Below are positions 1-4,968 of a stretch of 5,705 nt of DNA, piece by piece. Origin of the DNA: an uncultured Clostridia bacterium (GTDB taxonomy: Bacteria > Bacillota > Clostridia > UMGS1883); assembly GCA_947624455.1 (NCBI GenBank), contig CANQKL010000112.1, positions 1 through 5,705 on the forward strand, read 5' to 3'. Made by a program: the position numbers and the translations under genes. The stretch's first letter is position 1. Each line of letters starts with the position of its first letter. Below the pieces are notes generated by a model. That model was given only the letters and a program-made list of their open reading frames with translations. It had not been told where the DNA came from and made no database searches.

Positions 1-41
1 CCGATAAATATGACGGAACTTGTTTCCGACATATTTATCGG
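1..41. repeat. Long interrupted palindrome (hairpin) at window edge
   Basis: CCGATAAATATG (1-12) is the exact reverse complement of CATATTTATCGG (30-41). After one A/A mismatch (13/29) the stem continues with CGGAA (14-18) against TTCCG (24-28), leaving a 5-nt loop. That makes 17 pairs in 41 nt. No T-tract follows (the next bases are GGCC), so it is not a standard intrinsic terminator on the plus strand. Pairing reaches base 1, so the repeat may extend beyond the window. It could be the end of a small palindromic or MITE-like repeat, or a structure at the 3' end of an unseen upstream gene. Confidence 0.6.
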
Positions 42-45
42 GGCC

Positions 46-76
46 ATGTGTAACACATCTATTGTAAACATACAAT
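46..76. promoter_or_regulatory. Two small palindromes, possible operator sites
   Basis: ATGTGT-A-ACACAT (46-58) is a 13-nt odd palindrome. Immediately after it, ATTGTA-AACA-TACAAT (61-76) is a perfect 6-bp inverted repeat with a 4-nt spacer. The half-site TACAAT recurs at 108-113, inside the putative promoter of the three-gene operon. Spaced dyads next to a promoter are typical of repressor sites, and small operons of this kind are often autoregulated. No regulator is recognised, so binding is inference. Confidence 0.3.
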
Positions 77-92
77 TTATAATAATACAAAA

Positions 93-122
93 TCGTCATT
101 ATAGACTTACAATAGATATAAT
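93..122 (+). promoter_or_regulatory. Putative sigma-A promoter of the DUF3791-DUF3990 operon
   Basis: A perfect TATAAT -10 hexamer lies at 117-122. The -35 candidate TCGTCA (93-98) matches TTGACA at 4 of 6 positions with an 18-bp spacer. Transcription would start near 129, just ahead of the first gene. A second TATAAT at 78-83 overlaps the ATTGTA/TACAAT dyad but has no convincing -35 box. The region is very AT-rich, so chance -10 matches are likely and the call is tentative. Confidence 0.4.
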
Positions 123-139
123 ACATTAGTGAAAAATAA

Positions 140-421
140 TTGACAGATGTTATGTTTTGTGATAAAATTAAGTTAAAGGAAGTGAGGACAGATGAACTGC
201 ATAAAAATTCTGACGAACTTGAGTTTGCGGTTTTTTGCATTGAAAATGTTGCGTCAGCGTTAGGGAAGGATGCCGAGAGGATATATACGATGCTGACAGA
301 AGAAAGTGACCTCCTCAACAGCTATATAGTCCCTAATCGGGAGATACTTCATACACAGGGGAAAGACTATATTGTTGAGGATATTATTGATGCCATGAGG
401 GAGGCCGGTCTGAAAGTATGA
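140..421 (+). CDS. DUF3791 family small protein
   Basis: A 93-residue soluble protein with no signal peptide or membrane segment. From about residue 26 it resembles the DUF3791 family of small, mostly helical proteins found beside DUF3990 genes in Clostridia: ELEFAVFCIENVA (26-38), then a C-terminal LHTQGKDYIVEDI (70-82). The molecular function of the family is not established. Its stop codon overlaps the next gene's start (ATGA, 418-421), so the two are probably translationally coupled. The start is uncertain. The longest frame opens with TTG at 140. ATG at 152 and GTG at 182 are in frame, and none has a well-spaced ribosome site; AAAGGA at 175-180 sits too close to the GTG. The conserved region begins after all of these, so the true protein may be about 79-93 residues. 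It could be the antitoxin or immunity partner of the DUF3990 protein, but this is inference from gene order. Confidence 0.75.
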   Translation: MTDVMFCDKIKLKEVRTDELHKNSDELEFAVFCIENVASALGKDAERIYTMLTEESDLLNSYIVPNREILHTQGKDYIVEDIIDAMREAGLKV

Positions 422-891
422 TAGTTTATCACGGTTCGTATATCCCCGTAACATTTCCCGATGTAGTGCACTCACGGTCCCGTGTGGATTTTGGTCGGGG
501 ATTTTACGTCACAGCAATATATGAACAAGCTGTGAAATGGCGTGAAAAGTTTAAAAGCAGAGGAAAGGTCGGCACCGTCAGCAGGTATTATTTTGACGAA
601 ACAGCGTACAATATGTTTAAAGTTCTGAGCTTTGAGACTTATTCCGAAAAATGGCTTGAATTTATTATATCGTGCCGAAGCGGAAATGATGTCTCTAATT
701 ACGATATAGTTACAGGCGGCGTAGCTAACGATAAGGTGTTTAATACAGTAGAACTTTATTTTGACAGTTTGATAGATAAGTCCGAAGCAATCAAAAGACT
801 TAGATATGAAAAGCCCAATATGCAGATATGCTTTAGAAATCAAAAGGTTATTGACAATTATTTACATTTTGAAGGAAGTGAAACTGTATGA
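418..891 (+). CDS. DUF3990 family protein, ADP-ribosyltransferase-like
   Basis: A 157-residue cytosolic protein recognised as DUF3990 from its N-terminal YHGS (4-7), the glycine-rich DFGRGFYVT (24-32), a YDIVTGGVANDKVF block (95-108) and a C-terminal QICFRNQKVID stretch (137-147). From family knowledge, DUF3990 is grouped with ADP-ribosyltransferase-like folds, in which an H-G-(S/T) strand and a G-x-G-F-Y strand form the NAD-binding core. The activity and target of this protein are unknown. Length is full for the family and no frame break is seen. It starts at ATG 418 inside the stop of the upstream gene and ends in an ATGA overlap with the downstream gene (888-891). GAGGGAGG (397-404) may serve as ribosome site, although the 13-nt spacing is long and coupling probably matters more. 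Being sandwiched between two small related proteins fits a toxin-antitoxin-like or modification cassette, but nothing in the sequence proves toxicity. Confidence 0.78.
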   Translation: MIVYHGSYIPVTFPDVVHSRSRVDFGRGFYVTAIYEQAVKWREKFKSRGKVGTVSRYYFDETAYNMFKVLSFETYSEKWLEFIISCRSGNDVSNYDIVTGGVANDKVFNTVELYFDSLIDKSEAIKRLRYEKPNMQICFRNQKVIDNYLHFEGSETV

Positions 892-1100
892 CCGCCAATC
901 CTGTACTTTTACAGAAAAAATATGCCAGAGTGGTGGAGCTGTTTGCAAATGAAACCGGTTTATCCCTTGACGAGTCCTTGCGTTTGTTTTACGGTTCTAA
1001 GGTTTACGAACTTATGAAAAACGGTGTTTCGGATATGCATTGTATGAGTGACGGTTATATTGCCGAAGAACTCAAATCAGAGTATGCCGAAAGACTATAA
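888..1100 (+). CDS. Small DUF3791-like protein, third gene of operon
   Basis: A 70-residue soluble, probably helical protein. It overlaps the DUF3990 stop codon by 4 nt (ATGA) and has its own ribosome site GAAGGAAG (871-878), 9 nt ahead of the ATG. Its segment MHCMSDGYIAEEL (50-62) lines up without gaps with LHTQGKDYIVEDI (70-82) of the first gene of the operon; both share H-x5-Y-I-x-E followed by an acidic residue and I/L. The N-terminal halves also share an aliphatic/aromatic helix of similar length (KYARVVELFANETG here, EFAVFCIENVASALG there). It is therefore probably a diverged DUF3791-type paralogue. Function is unknown; an accessory or antitoxin role beside the DUF3990 protein is inference. 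The stop is followed within 15 nt by a strong terminator. Confidence 0.75.
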   Translation: MTANPVLLQKKYARVVELFANETGLSLDESLRLFYGSKVYELMKNGVSDMHCMSDGYIAEELKSEYAERL

Positions 1101-1114
1101 AATCTGGCACGAAA

Positions 1115-1146
1115 AAAGCCCGCAAACCAAGTGGTTTGCGGGCTTT
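1115..1146. terminator. Strong intrinsic terminator, probably bidirectional
   Basis: AAAGCCCGCAAACCA (1115-1129) pairs perfectly with TGGTTTGCGGGCTTT (1132-1146): 15 complementary positions around an AG centre, giving a practical 4-nt loop. On the plus strand it is followed by TTTCTCTT and ends the three-gene operon. On the minus strand the stem is followed by an uninterrupted run of six T (complement of 1112-1117). It could therefore also stop leftward transcription from the mod-res genes, which may have been its original partner before the IS insertion. Confidence 0.85.
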
Positions 1147-1161
1147 CTCTTGCAAAGAAAA

Positions 1162-1180
1162 CCACCTGCAATGCAGGTGG
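1162..1180 (+). repeat. IS left-end subterminal hairpin
   Basis: CCACCTGC (1162-1169) and GCAGGTGG (1173-1180) form an 8-bp stem with an AAT loop. In IS200/IS605 elements such hairpins are the TnpA binding sites on the top strand, and the short sequence 5' of the stem (here GAAAA) acts as guide for cleavage-site recognition. The foot CCACC/GGTGG is shared with the right-end hairpin, supporting recognition by the same transposase. Confidence 0.8.
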
Positions 1181-1194
1181 AGAAAAGGGCTTAA

Positions 1195-1265
1195 GCTCTG
1201 AACAGAAAGAAGTAGAAAAAGAAACCTCCTATGATATAATGAGAAGCGACTGACAATCGCAAGAC
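1195..1265 (+). repeat. Left arm of nested long-range complementarity
   Basis: GCTCTGAACA (1195-1204) is the exact reverse complement of 1813-1822. ACTGACAATCGCAAGAC (1249-1265) is complementary to 1796-1812 at 16 of 17 positions (A1253/G1808 mismatch). The two pairings are properly nested around tnpA. On this side they are separated by 44 nt (1205-1248), which hold the tnpA promoter and the anti-Shine-Dalgarno copy; on the right they are contiguous. AAGGGC (1185-1190) could add a third nested pair with GCCCTT (1846-1851). Confidence 0.75.
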
Positions 1266-1282
1266 AAAATAAAATAGGAGGT
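1224..1282 (+). promoter_or_regulatory. tnpA: Leader hairpin that can mask the tnpA ribosome site
   Basis: ACCTCCTAT (1224-1232) is a perfect reverse complement of ATAGGAGGT (1274-1282), which contains the whole tnpA Shine-Dalgarno core. A transcript that includes both would hide the ribosome site in a 9-bp stem. Ribosome-site sequestration is an established control of IS200 transposase. Here the upstream copy lies ahead of the likely start of the element's own promoter transcript (about 1247), so only transcripts entering from outside would be silenced. Confidence 0.6.
1232..1240 (+). promoter_or_regulatory. Extended -10 promoter of tnpA
   Basis: TGATATAAT fits an extended -10 element (TGn followed by a perfect TATAAT at 1235-1240). 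No good -35 hexamer is visible 16-18 bp upstream, which is acceptable for extended -10 promoters. The predicted start near 1247 gives a leader of about 40 nt before the tnpA ATG and excludes the anti-Shine-Dalgarno sequence. Confidence 0.5.
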
Positions 1283-1288
1283 GACGTC

Positions 1289-1765
1289 ATGGGACATGAC
1301 ATAGACAGTTTATCACATACAAAGTGGAGATGTCAATACCATATAGTATTTGCACCAAAATATAGACGGCAAATAATATACGGAAAATATAGAGCGGAAA
1401 TAGGGAAGATACTAAGAACGATATGTGAGAGAAATGGGATAGAAATTATAGAAGCAAATGCGTGTCCGGATCATATACATATGTTGGTATCAATACCGCC
1501 GAAATTAAGTGTATCAAAGTTTATGGGAATATTAAAAGGGAAAAGCAGTCTAATGATATTTGATAGATTTGCAAATTTAAAATACAAGTATTCCAATAGA
1601 CATTTTTGGGCAAGGGGATATTATGTGGATACAGTTGGGCGCAATAAAAATGCGATAGCGAAGTATATACAGAATCAACTGCAAGAGGATAAAATATCAG
1701 ACCAGATATCCATGAAAGAATATTTAGACCCGTTTACGGGTGAGCCGGTAGAAGGACGCAAATAA
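1289..1765 (+). CDS. tnpA: IS200/IS605-family Y1 transposase TnpA
   Basis: A 158-residue HUH-type tyrosine transposase that excises and inserts the element as single-stranded DNA by binding the end hairpins and forming a 5'-phosphotyrosine link. It works as a dimer. The N-terminus SLSHTKWRCQYHIVFAPKYR (7-26) is typical of IS200-group TnpA. The metal-binding HUH motif is H62-I-H64 in PDHIHMLVSIPP, and the catalytic tyrosine is Y126 in IAKYIQNQ (123-130). KGKSS (83-87) and HFWARGYYVDTVG (105-117) are also conserved family segments. Length is normal and no frame break is seen, so it is probably active. ATG 1289 follows a perfect AGGAGGTGA (1276-1284), unusually strong for a transposase, but maskable by the upstream ACCTCCTAT. 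No tnpB accompanies it. Confidence 0.95.
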   Translation: MGHDIDSLSHTKWRCQYHIVFAPKYRRQIIYGKYRAEIGKILRTICERNGIEIIEANACPDHIHMLVSIPPKLSVSKFMGILKGKSSLMIFDRFANLKYKYSNRHFWARGYYVDTVGRNKNAIAKYIQNQLQEDKISDQISMKEYLDPFTGEPVEGRK

Positions 1766-1767
1766 AA

Positions 1768-1790
1768 GCAGCCGCCATGGGCGGCCGCTG
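1768..1790 (-). terminator. Hairpin with T-run on minus strand inside IS 3' region
   Basis: GCCGCC (1771-1776) pairs with GGCGGC (1780-1785) around ATG, and flanking CAGC (1769-1772) can alternatively pair with GCTG (1787-1790). On the minus strand the stem is followed by TTTTATTT (complement of 1760-1767), the layout of an intrinsic terminator. On the plus strand only A-rich sequence follows. It sits just beyond the 3' end of tnpA and could stop leftward res read-through before antisense RNA to tnpA is made. Confidence 0.5.
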
Positions 1791-1795
1791 AAAAA

Positions 1796-1822
1796 GTCTT
1801 GCGATTGGCAGTTGTTCAGAGC
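1796..1822 (+). repeat. Right arm of nested long-range complementarity
   Basis: This 27-nt block pairs with two blocks upstream of tnpA: 1796-1812 with 1249-1265 (16 of 17, extendable through G-U pairs to about 1246/1815) and 1813-1822 with 1195-1204 (10 of 10). Because the halves are contiguous here and split on the left, the fold would be a junction with tnpA in the inner loop and the promoter/anti-SD segment as a side branch. It can form in RNA or in the single-stranded transposon DNA. Confidence 0.75.
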
Positions 1823-1858
1823 GCGAATAGCGCTGCCAGTACCATGCCCTTATAGGGC
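1820..1858 (+). other. Two further small hairpins in the IS 3' region
   Basis: AGCGC-GAATA-GCGCT (1820-1834) and GCCCT-TAT-AGGGC (1846-1858) are 5-bp stem-loops between the long-range arm and the right-end hairpin. TGGCAG (1806-1811) and CTGCCA (1833-1838) offer an alternative enclosing stem. GGGCTTAA occurs here (1855-1862) and next to the left-end hairpin (1187-1194). With the hairpins on either side, the 135 nt after tnpA are almost wholly structured and hold no ORF. Confidence 0.55.
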
Positions 1859-1867
1859 TTAATCAAG

Positions 1868-1886
1868 CCACCGGCTCAGCCGGTGG
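1868..1886 (+). repeat. IS right-end subterminal hairpin
   Basis: CCACCGGC (1868-1875) and GCCGGTGG (1879-1886) form an 8-bp stem with a TCA loop, matching the left-end hairpin in size and foot sequence. ATCAAG lies 5' of the stem as candidate guide, and TACTTGAC follows 3' as candidate cleavage region. It ends 19 bp before the res stop codon. Confidence 0.8.
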
Positions 1887-1905
1887 TACTTGACTTACCC
1901 AGTCA

Positions 1906-4900
1906 TCACTTCATGACCCTGTCAAGCAGTGCCTTATAGCTGTCGACCACGTCATAAACCACATTTCCGTTGCTGATGGCCTTGAAATGCTCTCTGGCGC
2001 AGTGAATTTTGGACTCTTCGATCAGTCTTAGCTGCATGGAGGACATGGAACCTTTTGTTTCGGCGACAAAATATATGTGCTTGACCGTACCCTCATAGAA
2101 GGCGATCGCCCAGTCCGGATTGTAATGGCCCACCGGCGTAGCTATATAGAAGCTGTCCGGCAGCTTTACATAGACCGCAACATCCGTGTTTGAGTCAAGC
2201 TCATCAGCAAAGTCGCGTTCGTTGGTTGAATCGTATATTATATGATCATACAAATGCCGCCGCGCTTTCATTGCGTTTGTTCCCAGCTTGCCCTTGACGG
2301 TCGGCTCGGTGAAGATGTCGGTTTCATAATGCTCGTCAAGAACATTGTAAGTGATATGTTCAATGATCGCCGTTGCCTTTTCGTCATTTATCAGCGCCGC
2401 CGCTTTGATGATGAACTCCTCCGGGTTATATTTAAACTGCTCAAAAACCGGTTTTTCAATACCGGTCAATATTGCGACCACCGCTTTCCGGGTCAGGCCT
2501 GTCTCACCCACCAGCTTACCGACAAGATCATACTTTACACTGTTGTTGGTATAGATTTGCCTGCCGCCGTCATAGGCGGAGGACTCTGACTTTGAGAACG
2601 CACTCCCGTCAAGCAGCGCGTCCTTCGACTTGATCTCATCCATGGTGCCCGTTTCGACCTTAAAGTATATCTTCGGCACGTGGAGATTGCGGTTGACGGA
2701 ATCTATGGCTTTGGCCACAAGCTCGTCTGTGTCAAAATCGACCACATACATAGATTTCGGACTGATACGCTTCCAAAGCTTCTTGAACTCCGGCATTGCC
2801 ATTTTATCTTCATTGACATGAAGCTCCACGTTCTTGTCGCGGGCGTTCTCCGGCTGCATGGCGCGGCTGTCATAAACGGAATCGAGAATATTGAGCACGG
2901 CGTCGCGGCAGTCCTCGACCTCCTCGGCCACTTTAACCGAGCCGCTGGCTTTATCCTCGTAATACTTGTCGGTCAGAGCGCCTTTCCTGTCAATATAACC
3001 GCTTACGATCAGGTCAAAGTAAATCGCCTGCGCTGTATCGCCGTCCACGACTTGCTCGTTGCCGTTTGCGTCCACAATGACCTTGCCTTTGAAGAGCTCG
3101 GGCGTAACCGCAGCGGGACGCTCGGCCACCGAGTCCGCAATCTCAGTCTGTAGCCCTCTGGCAAAAGAATCGTAGCTTTCGCTGGCGATAACCGTCAGAA
3201 CATTGATGTTGTGTACATCGCTGCCGAGCACATTCGCATCCATTCGTTCGCCGTCCTGATTTACACACAGGCGCAGGCCACGGCCGACTTCCTGACGCTT
3301 GCGCACCTCGCTGCCGCTCTGTTTCAGTGTGCAGATCTGGAACACGTTCGGATTGTCCCAGCCTTCGCGCAGCGCGGAGTGAGAGAAAATGAAGCGCACG
3401 GGAGATTTTTTCGGGTCGCGTTCCAAAAGCTTTTCTTTGTCTTTCATTATCAGATCATAAGCGTCAATATCGTCCGAGGTGCGCTCCCTCTTGTCGGAAA
3501 GCCTGCTGTCGGTCATTTTGCCCTTGTCTATCGAGAAATAACCCGCGTGCGTTTTGGATGCCGTGATACTGTTCAGATATTTAATATAATCGTCCTCGCC
3601 GATTTCGATTTGAAGATTGCCGACAATATCCTTGTACTCCTCCTCAAACATATCGGCGTATTCGCCGTTGAAGGCTTTACCCGTCTCGTCGTATTTTCGG
3701 TATTTCGCGACCTCGTCAATGAAAAACAGCGACAGCACCTTTATTCCCTTGCGGAAAAGCCGGCGTTCCCGTTCGATATGTGACAGTATCGTCTCGCGTA
3801 TCTGGATGCGGCGCAGCTGTTCCTCGTCGACCTTTCCTATCACGTCGCCAGCAAAGATTTTGACGCCGTTCAGGAACTCCACCGTATTGTCCCGCCCGTC
3901 GATGAAATTGACCACAAAGCCGTCTTTGTATTCGTCCAAATTGCCGGAGTTGTCGTAGAGATTGTAGCCTGTTCCCACGACGGCGGTTTTCTTCCGAAGG
4001 CCGGAGGCCCCTTTGAAATCAAATTGAAGCGTGGCGGTCGGGTTCGCGCCGGAAAGGTTGACGCTTTCCAAATAAACAAAGCCCTCTGTAGCCGTGCTGC
4101 CAGACTCGGTGATCCCCTTCACGGCGATTTTTTTGACTAACCGCTTGTTGTACGCCTCCATGGCGTCGAGGCGGTATACCATGTTGTAAACGCTGTCCGC
4201 CCTGTGTGTCGCGGAATAGCGCAGAGTGAACAGCGGGTTGAACTCCTTCAGCCGCTCCTTTGTCTGCTTGCCCTCCACCGACTGAGGCTCGTCGATAATC
4301 AAAATCGGGTTCGTCTTTGCTATAATGTCTATCGGGCGGCGGGAGCGGAACTCGTCAAGCTTCATATAAATGCGCCGCGCGTCCTTGCCCCTGGCGTTGA
4401 ACGCCTGAGAATTGATTATCATGACGTTGATGGAGCTGTCCGAGGCAAAGCGGTCTATTTCTGTAAGCCGCGCGGAATTATAGATGAAGAAGCGAATCTT
4501 CTTGCCGTATTCCTCCGCGAAATGCTCCTGCGTCACCTGAAAGGACTTATACACGCCCTCGCGGATAGCTATGCTGGGTACAACGACGATGAATTTGCTC
4601 CAGCCGTAGCGCTTATTCAGCTCGTACATCGTCTTTATGTAAGTATAGGTTTTGCCGACGCCGGTTTCCATCTCAACGGTCAGGTTATACCGTCCTTCCA
4701 GCCCGTCCGAGGGCTTGATCTGATTGGCCCGCTGAATTTTCTGAATATGCTCCAAAATAAGTTGGTCGGACAGTTCCGGAACAATGCGCTCGTTGCGCCG
4801 GCCGATGAAGTCGTTGTCGTCCGTGACCGTTTGCTGTCCGCGGCCCCTGTCTATCAGGTAGGTGGGCGTGAGGTACGGCTGTCCGGCAAAAACGTCGACC

Positions 4901-4953
4901 ACCGCCTTTGCCGCGTCCGCTTGGAATTTTTGGTGTTTGAATTGGAGTTTCAT
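1906..4953 (-). CDS. res: Type III restriction enzyme Res subunit (helicase-nuclease)
   Basis: A 1015-residue cytosolic subunit of a type III restriction-modification complex. It uses ATP hydrolysis for communication along DNA between two unmethylated sites, then cuts beside one of them, and it works only in complex with Mod. Superfamily 2 helicase motifs are intact: Walker A METGVGKT (95-102), Walker B IIDEPQ (219-224), SAT in RYSATHR (245-251), a motif V region SHSALREGWDNPNV (524-537) and motif VI QEVGRGLR (554-561). Near the C-terminus NPDWAIAF (945-952) with AETKG (964-968) gives a PD-(D/E)xK nuclease (D947, E965, K967). Length is normal for Res and no internal break is seen, so it is probably functional. 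ATG 4953 is supported by GGAGGAGGG 6 nt upstream and by the conserved start MKLQFKHQKFQADA. The gene follows mod by 15 bp. Codons are GC-rich relative to the IS and the left operon. Confidence 0.95.
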   Translation of the reverse strand: MKLQFKHQKFQADAAKAVVDVFAGQPYLTPTYLIDRGRGQQTVTDDNDFIGRRNERIVPELSDQLILEHIQKIQRANQIKPSDGLEGRYNLTVEMETGVGKTYTYIKTMYELNKRYGWSKFIVVVPSIAIREGVYKSFQVTQEHFAEEYGKKIRFFIYNSARLTEIDRFASDSSINVMIINSQAFNARGKDARRIYMKLDEFRSRRPIDIIAKTNPILIIDEPQSVEGKQTKERLKEFNPLFTLRYSATHRADSVYNMVYRLDAMEAYNKRLVKKIAVKGITESGSTATEGFVYLESVNLSGANPTATLQFDFKGASGLRKKTAVVGTGYNLYDNSGNLDEYKDGFVVNFIDGRDNTVEFLNGVKIFAGDVIGKVDEEQLRRIQIRETILSHIERERRLFRKGIKVLSLFFIDEVAKYRKYDETGKAFNGEYADMFEEEYKDIVGNLQIEIGEDDYIKYLNSITASKTHAGYFSIDKGKMTDSRLSDKRERTSDDIDAYDLIMKDKEKLLERDPKKSPVRFIFSHSALREGWDNPNVFQICTLKQSGSEVRKRQEVGRGLRLCVNQDGERMDANVLGSDVHNINVLTVIASESYDSFARGLQTEIADSVAERPAAVTPELFKGKVIVDANGNEQVVDGDTAQAIYFDLIVSGYIDRKGALTDKYYEDKASGSVKVAEEVEDCRDAVLNILDSVYDSRAMQPENARDKNVELHVNEDKMAMPEFKKLWKRISPKSMYVVDFDTDELVAKAIDSVNRNLHVPKIYFKVETGTMDEIKSKDALLDGSAFSKSESSAYDGGRQIYTNNSVKYDLVGKLVGETGLTRKAVVAILTGIEKPVFEQFKYNPEEFIIKAAALINDEKATAIIEHITYNVLDEHYETDIFTEPTVKGKLGTNAMKARRHLYDHIIYDSTNERDFADELDSNTDVAVYVKLPDSFYIATPVGHYNPDWAIAFYEGTVKHIYFVAETKGSMSSMQLRLIEESKIHCAREHFKAISNGNVVYDVVDSYKALLDRVMK

Positions 4954-4959
4954 ATAATT

Positions 4960-4968
4960 CCCTCCTCC
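4960..4968 (-). promoter_or_regulatory. Strong ribosome site of res in the mod-res gap
   Basis: On the minus strand GGAGGAGGG lies 6 nt before the res ATG and directly abuts the mod stop codon (TGA at 4971-4969). With only 15 bp between the genes there is no room for a separate promoter, so mod and res form one operon and res translation may be boosted by ribosomes finishing mod. Confidence 0.8.

Larger units (their letters stand above)
1154..1894 (+). mobile_element. IS200/IS605-family element, tnpA only (IS200 group)
   Basis: The element of roughly 740 bp has one intact Y1 transposase gene, no tnpB, no classical terminal inverted repeats, and a subterminal imperfect palindrome at each end: CCACCTGC-AAT-GCAGGTGG on the left (1162-1180) and CCACCGGC-TCA-GCCGGTGG on the right (1868-1886). 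These are the hallmarks of IS200-group elements that move as single-stranded DNA. The boundaries are approximate. TTGC (1150-1153) and TTGAC (1890-1894) are candidate left and right cleavage tetra/pentanucleotides because of their position outside the hairpins, but an empty-site comparison is needed. The element lies between the operon terminator and the res stop codon and appears intact. Confidence 0.82.

Noticed and set aside
1..41. Edge hairpin as an intrinsic terminator of an upstream gene
   Set aside because: No T-tract follows on the plus strand, and the minus-strand side lies outside the window, so the call is not supported.
192..194. ATG after a purine-rich GGAAGTGAGG stretch as start of the first gene
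   Set aside because: It is out of frame with the DUF3791 reading frame, so it cannot be its start.
472..843. A 123-codon minus-strand frame opposite the DUF3990 gene
   Set aside because: Fully antisense to a recognised family protein with conserved motifs; no independent evidence.
1072..1302. A 76-codon minus-strand frame across the terminator and the IS left end
   Set aside because: It reads through a terminator hairpin and an IS end and has no ribosome site or family resemblance.
1154..1894. Full IS605-type element with tnpB or guide RNA gene
   Set aside because: No second ORF or TnpB/RuvC motifs exist between the two ends; only tnpA is present.
3211..3783. A 190-codon plus-strand open frame opposite res
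   Set aside because: Shadow of the res helicase region; no recognisable motifs and no start signal.
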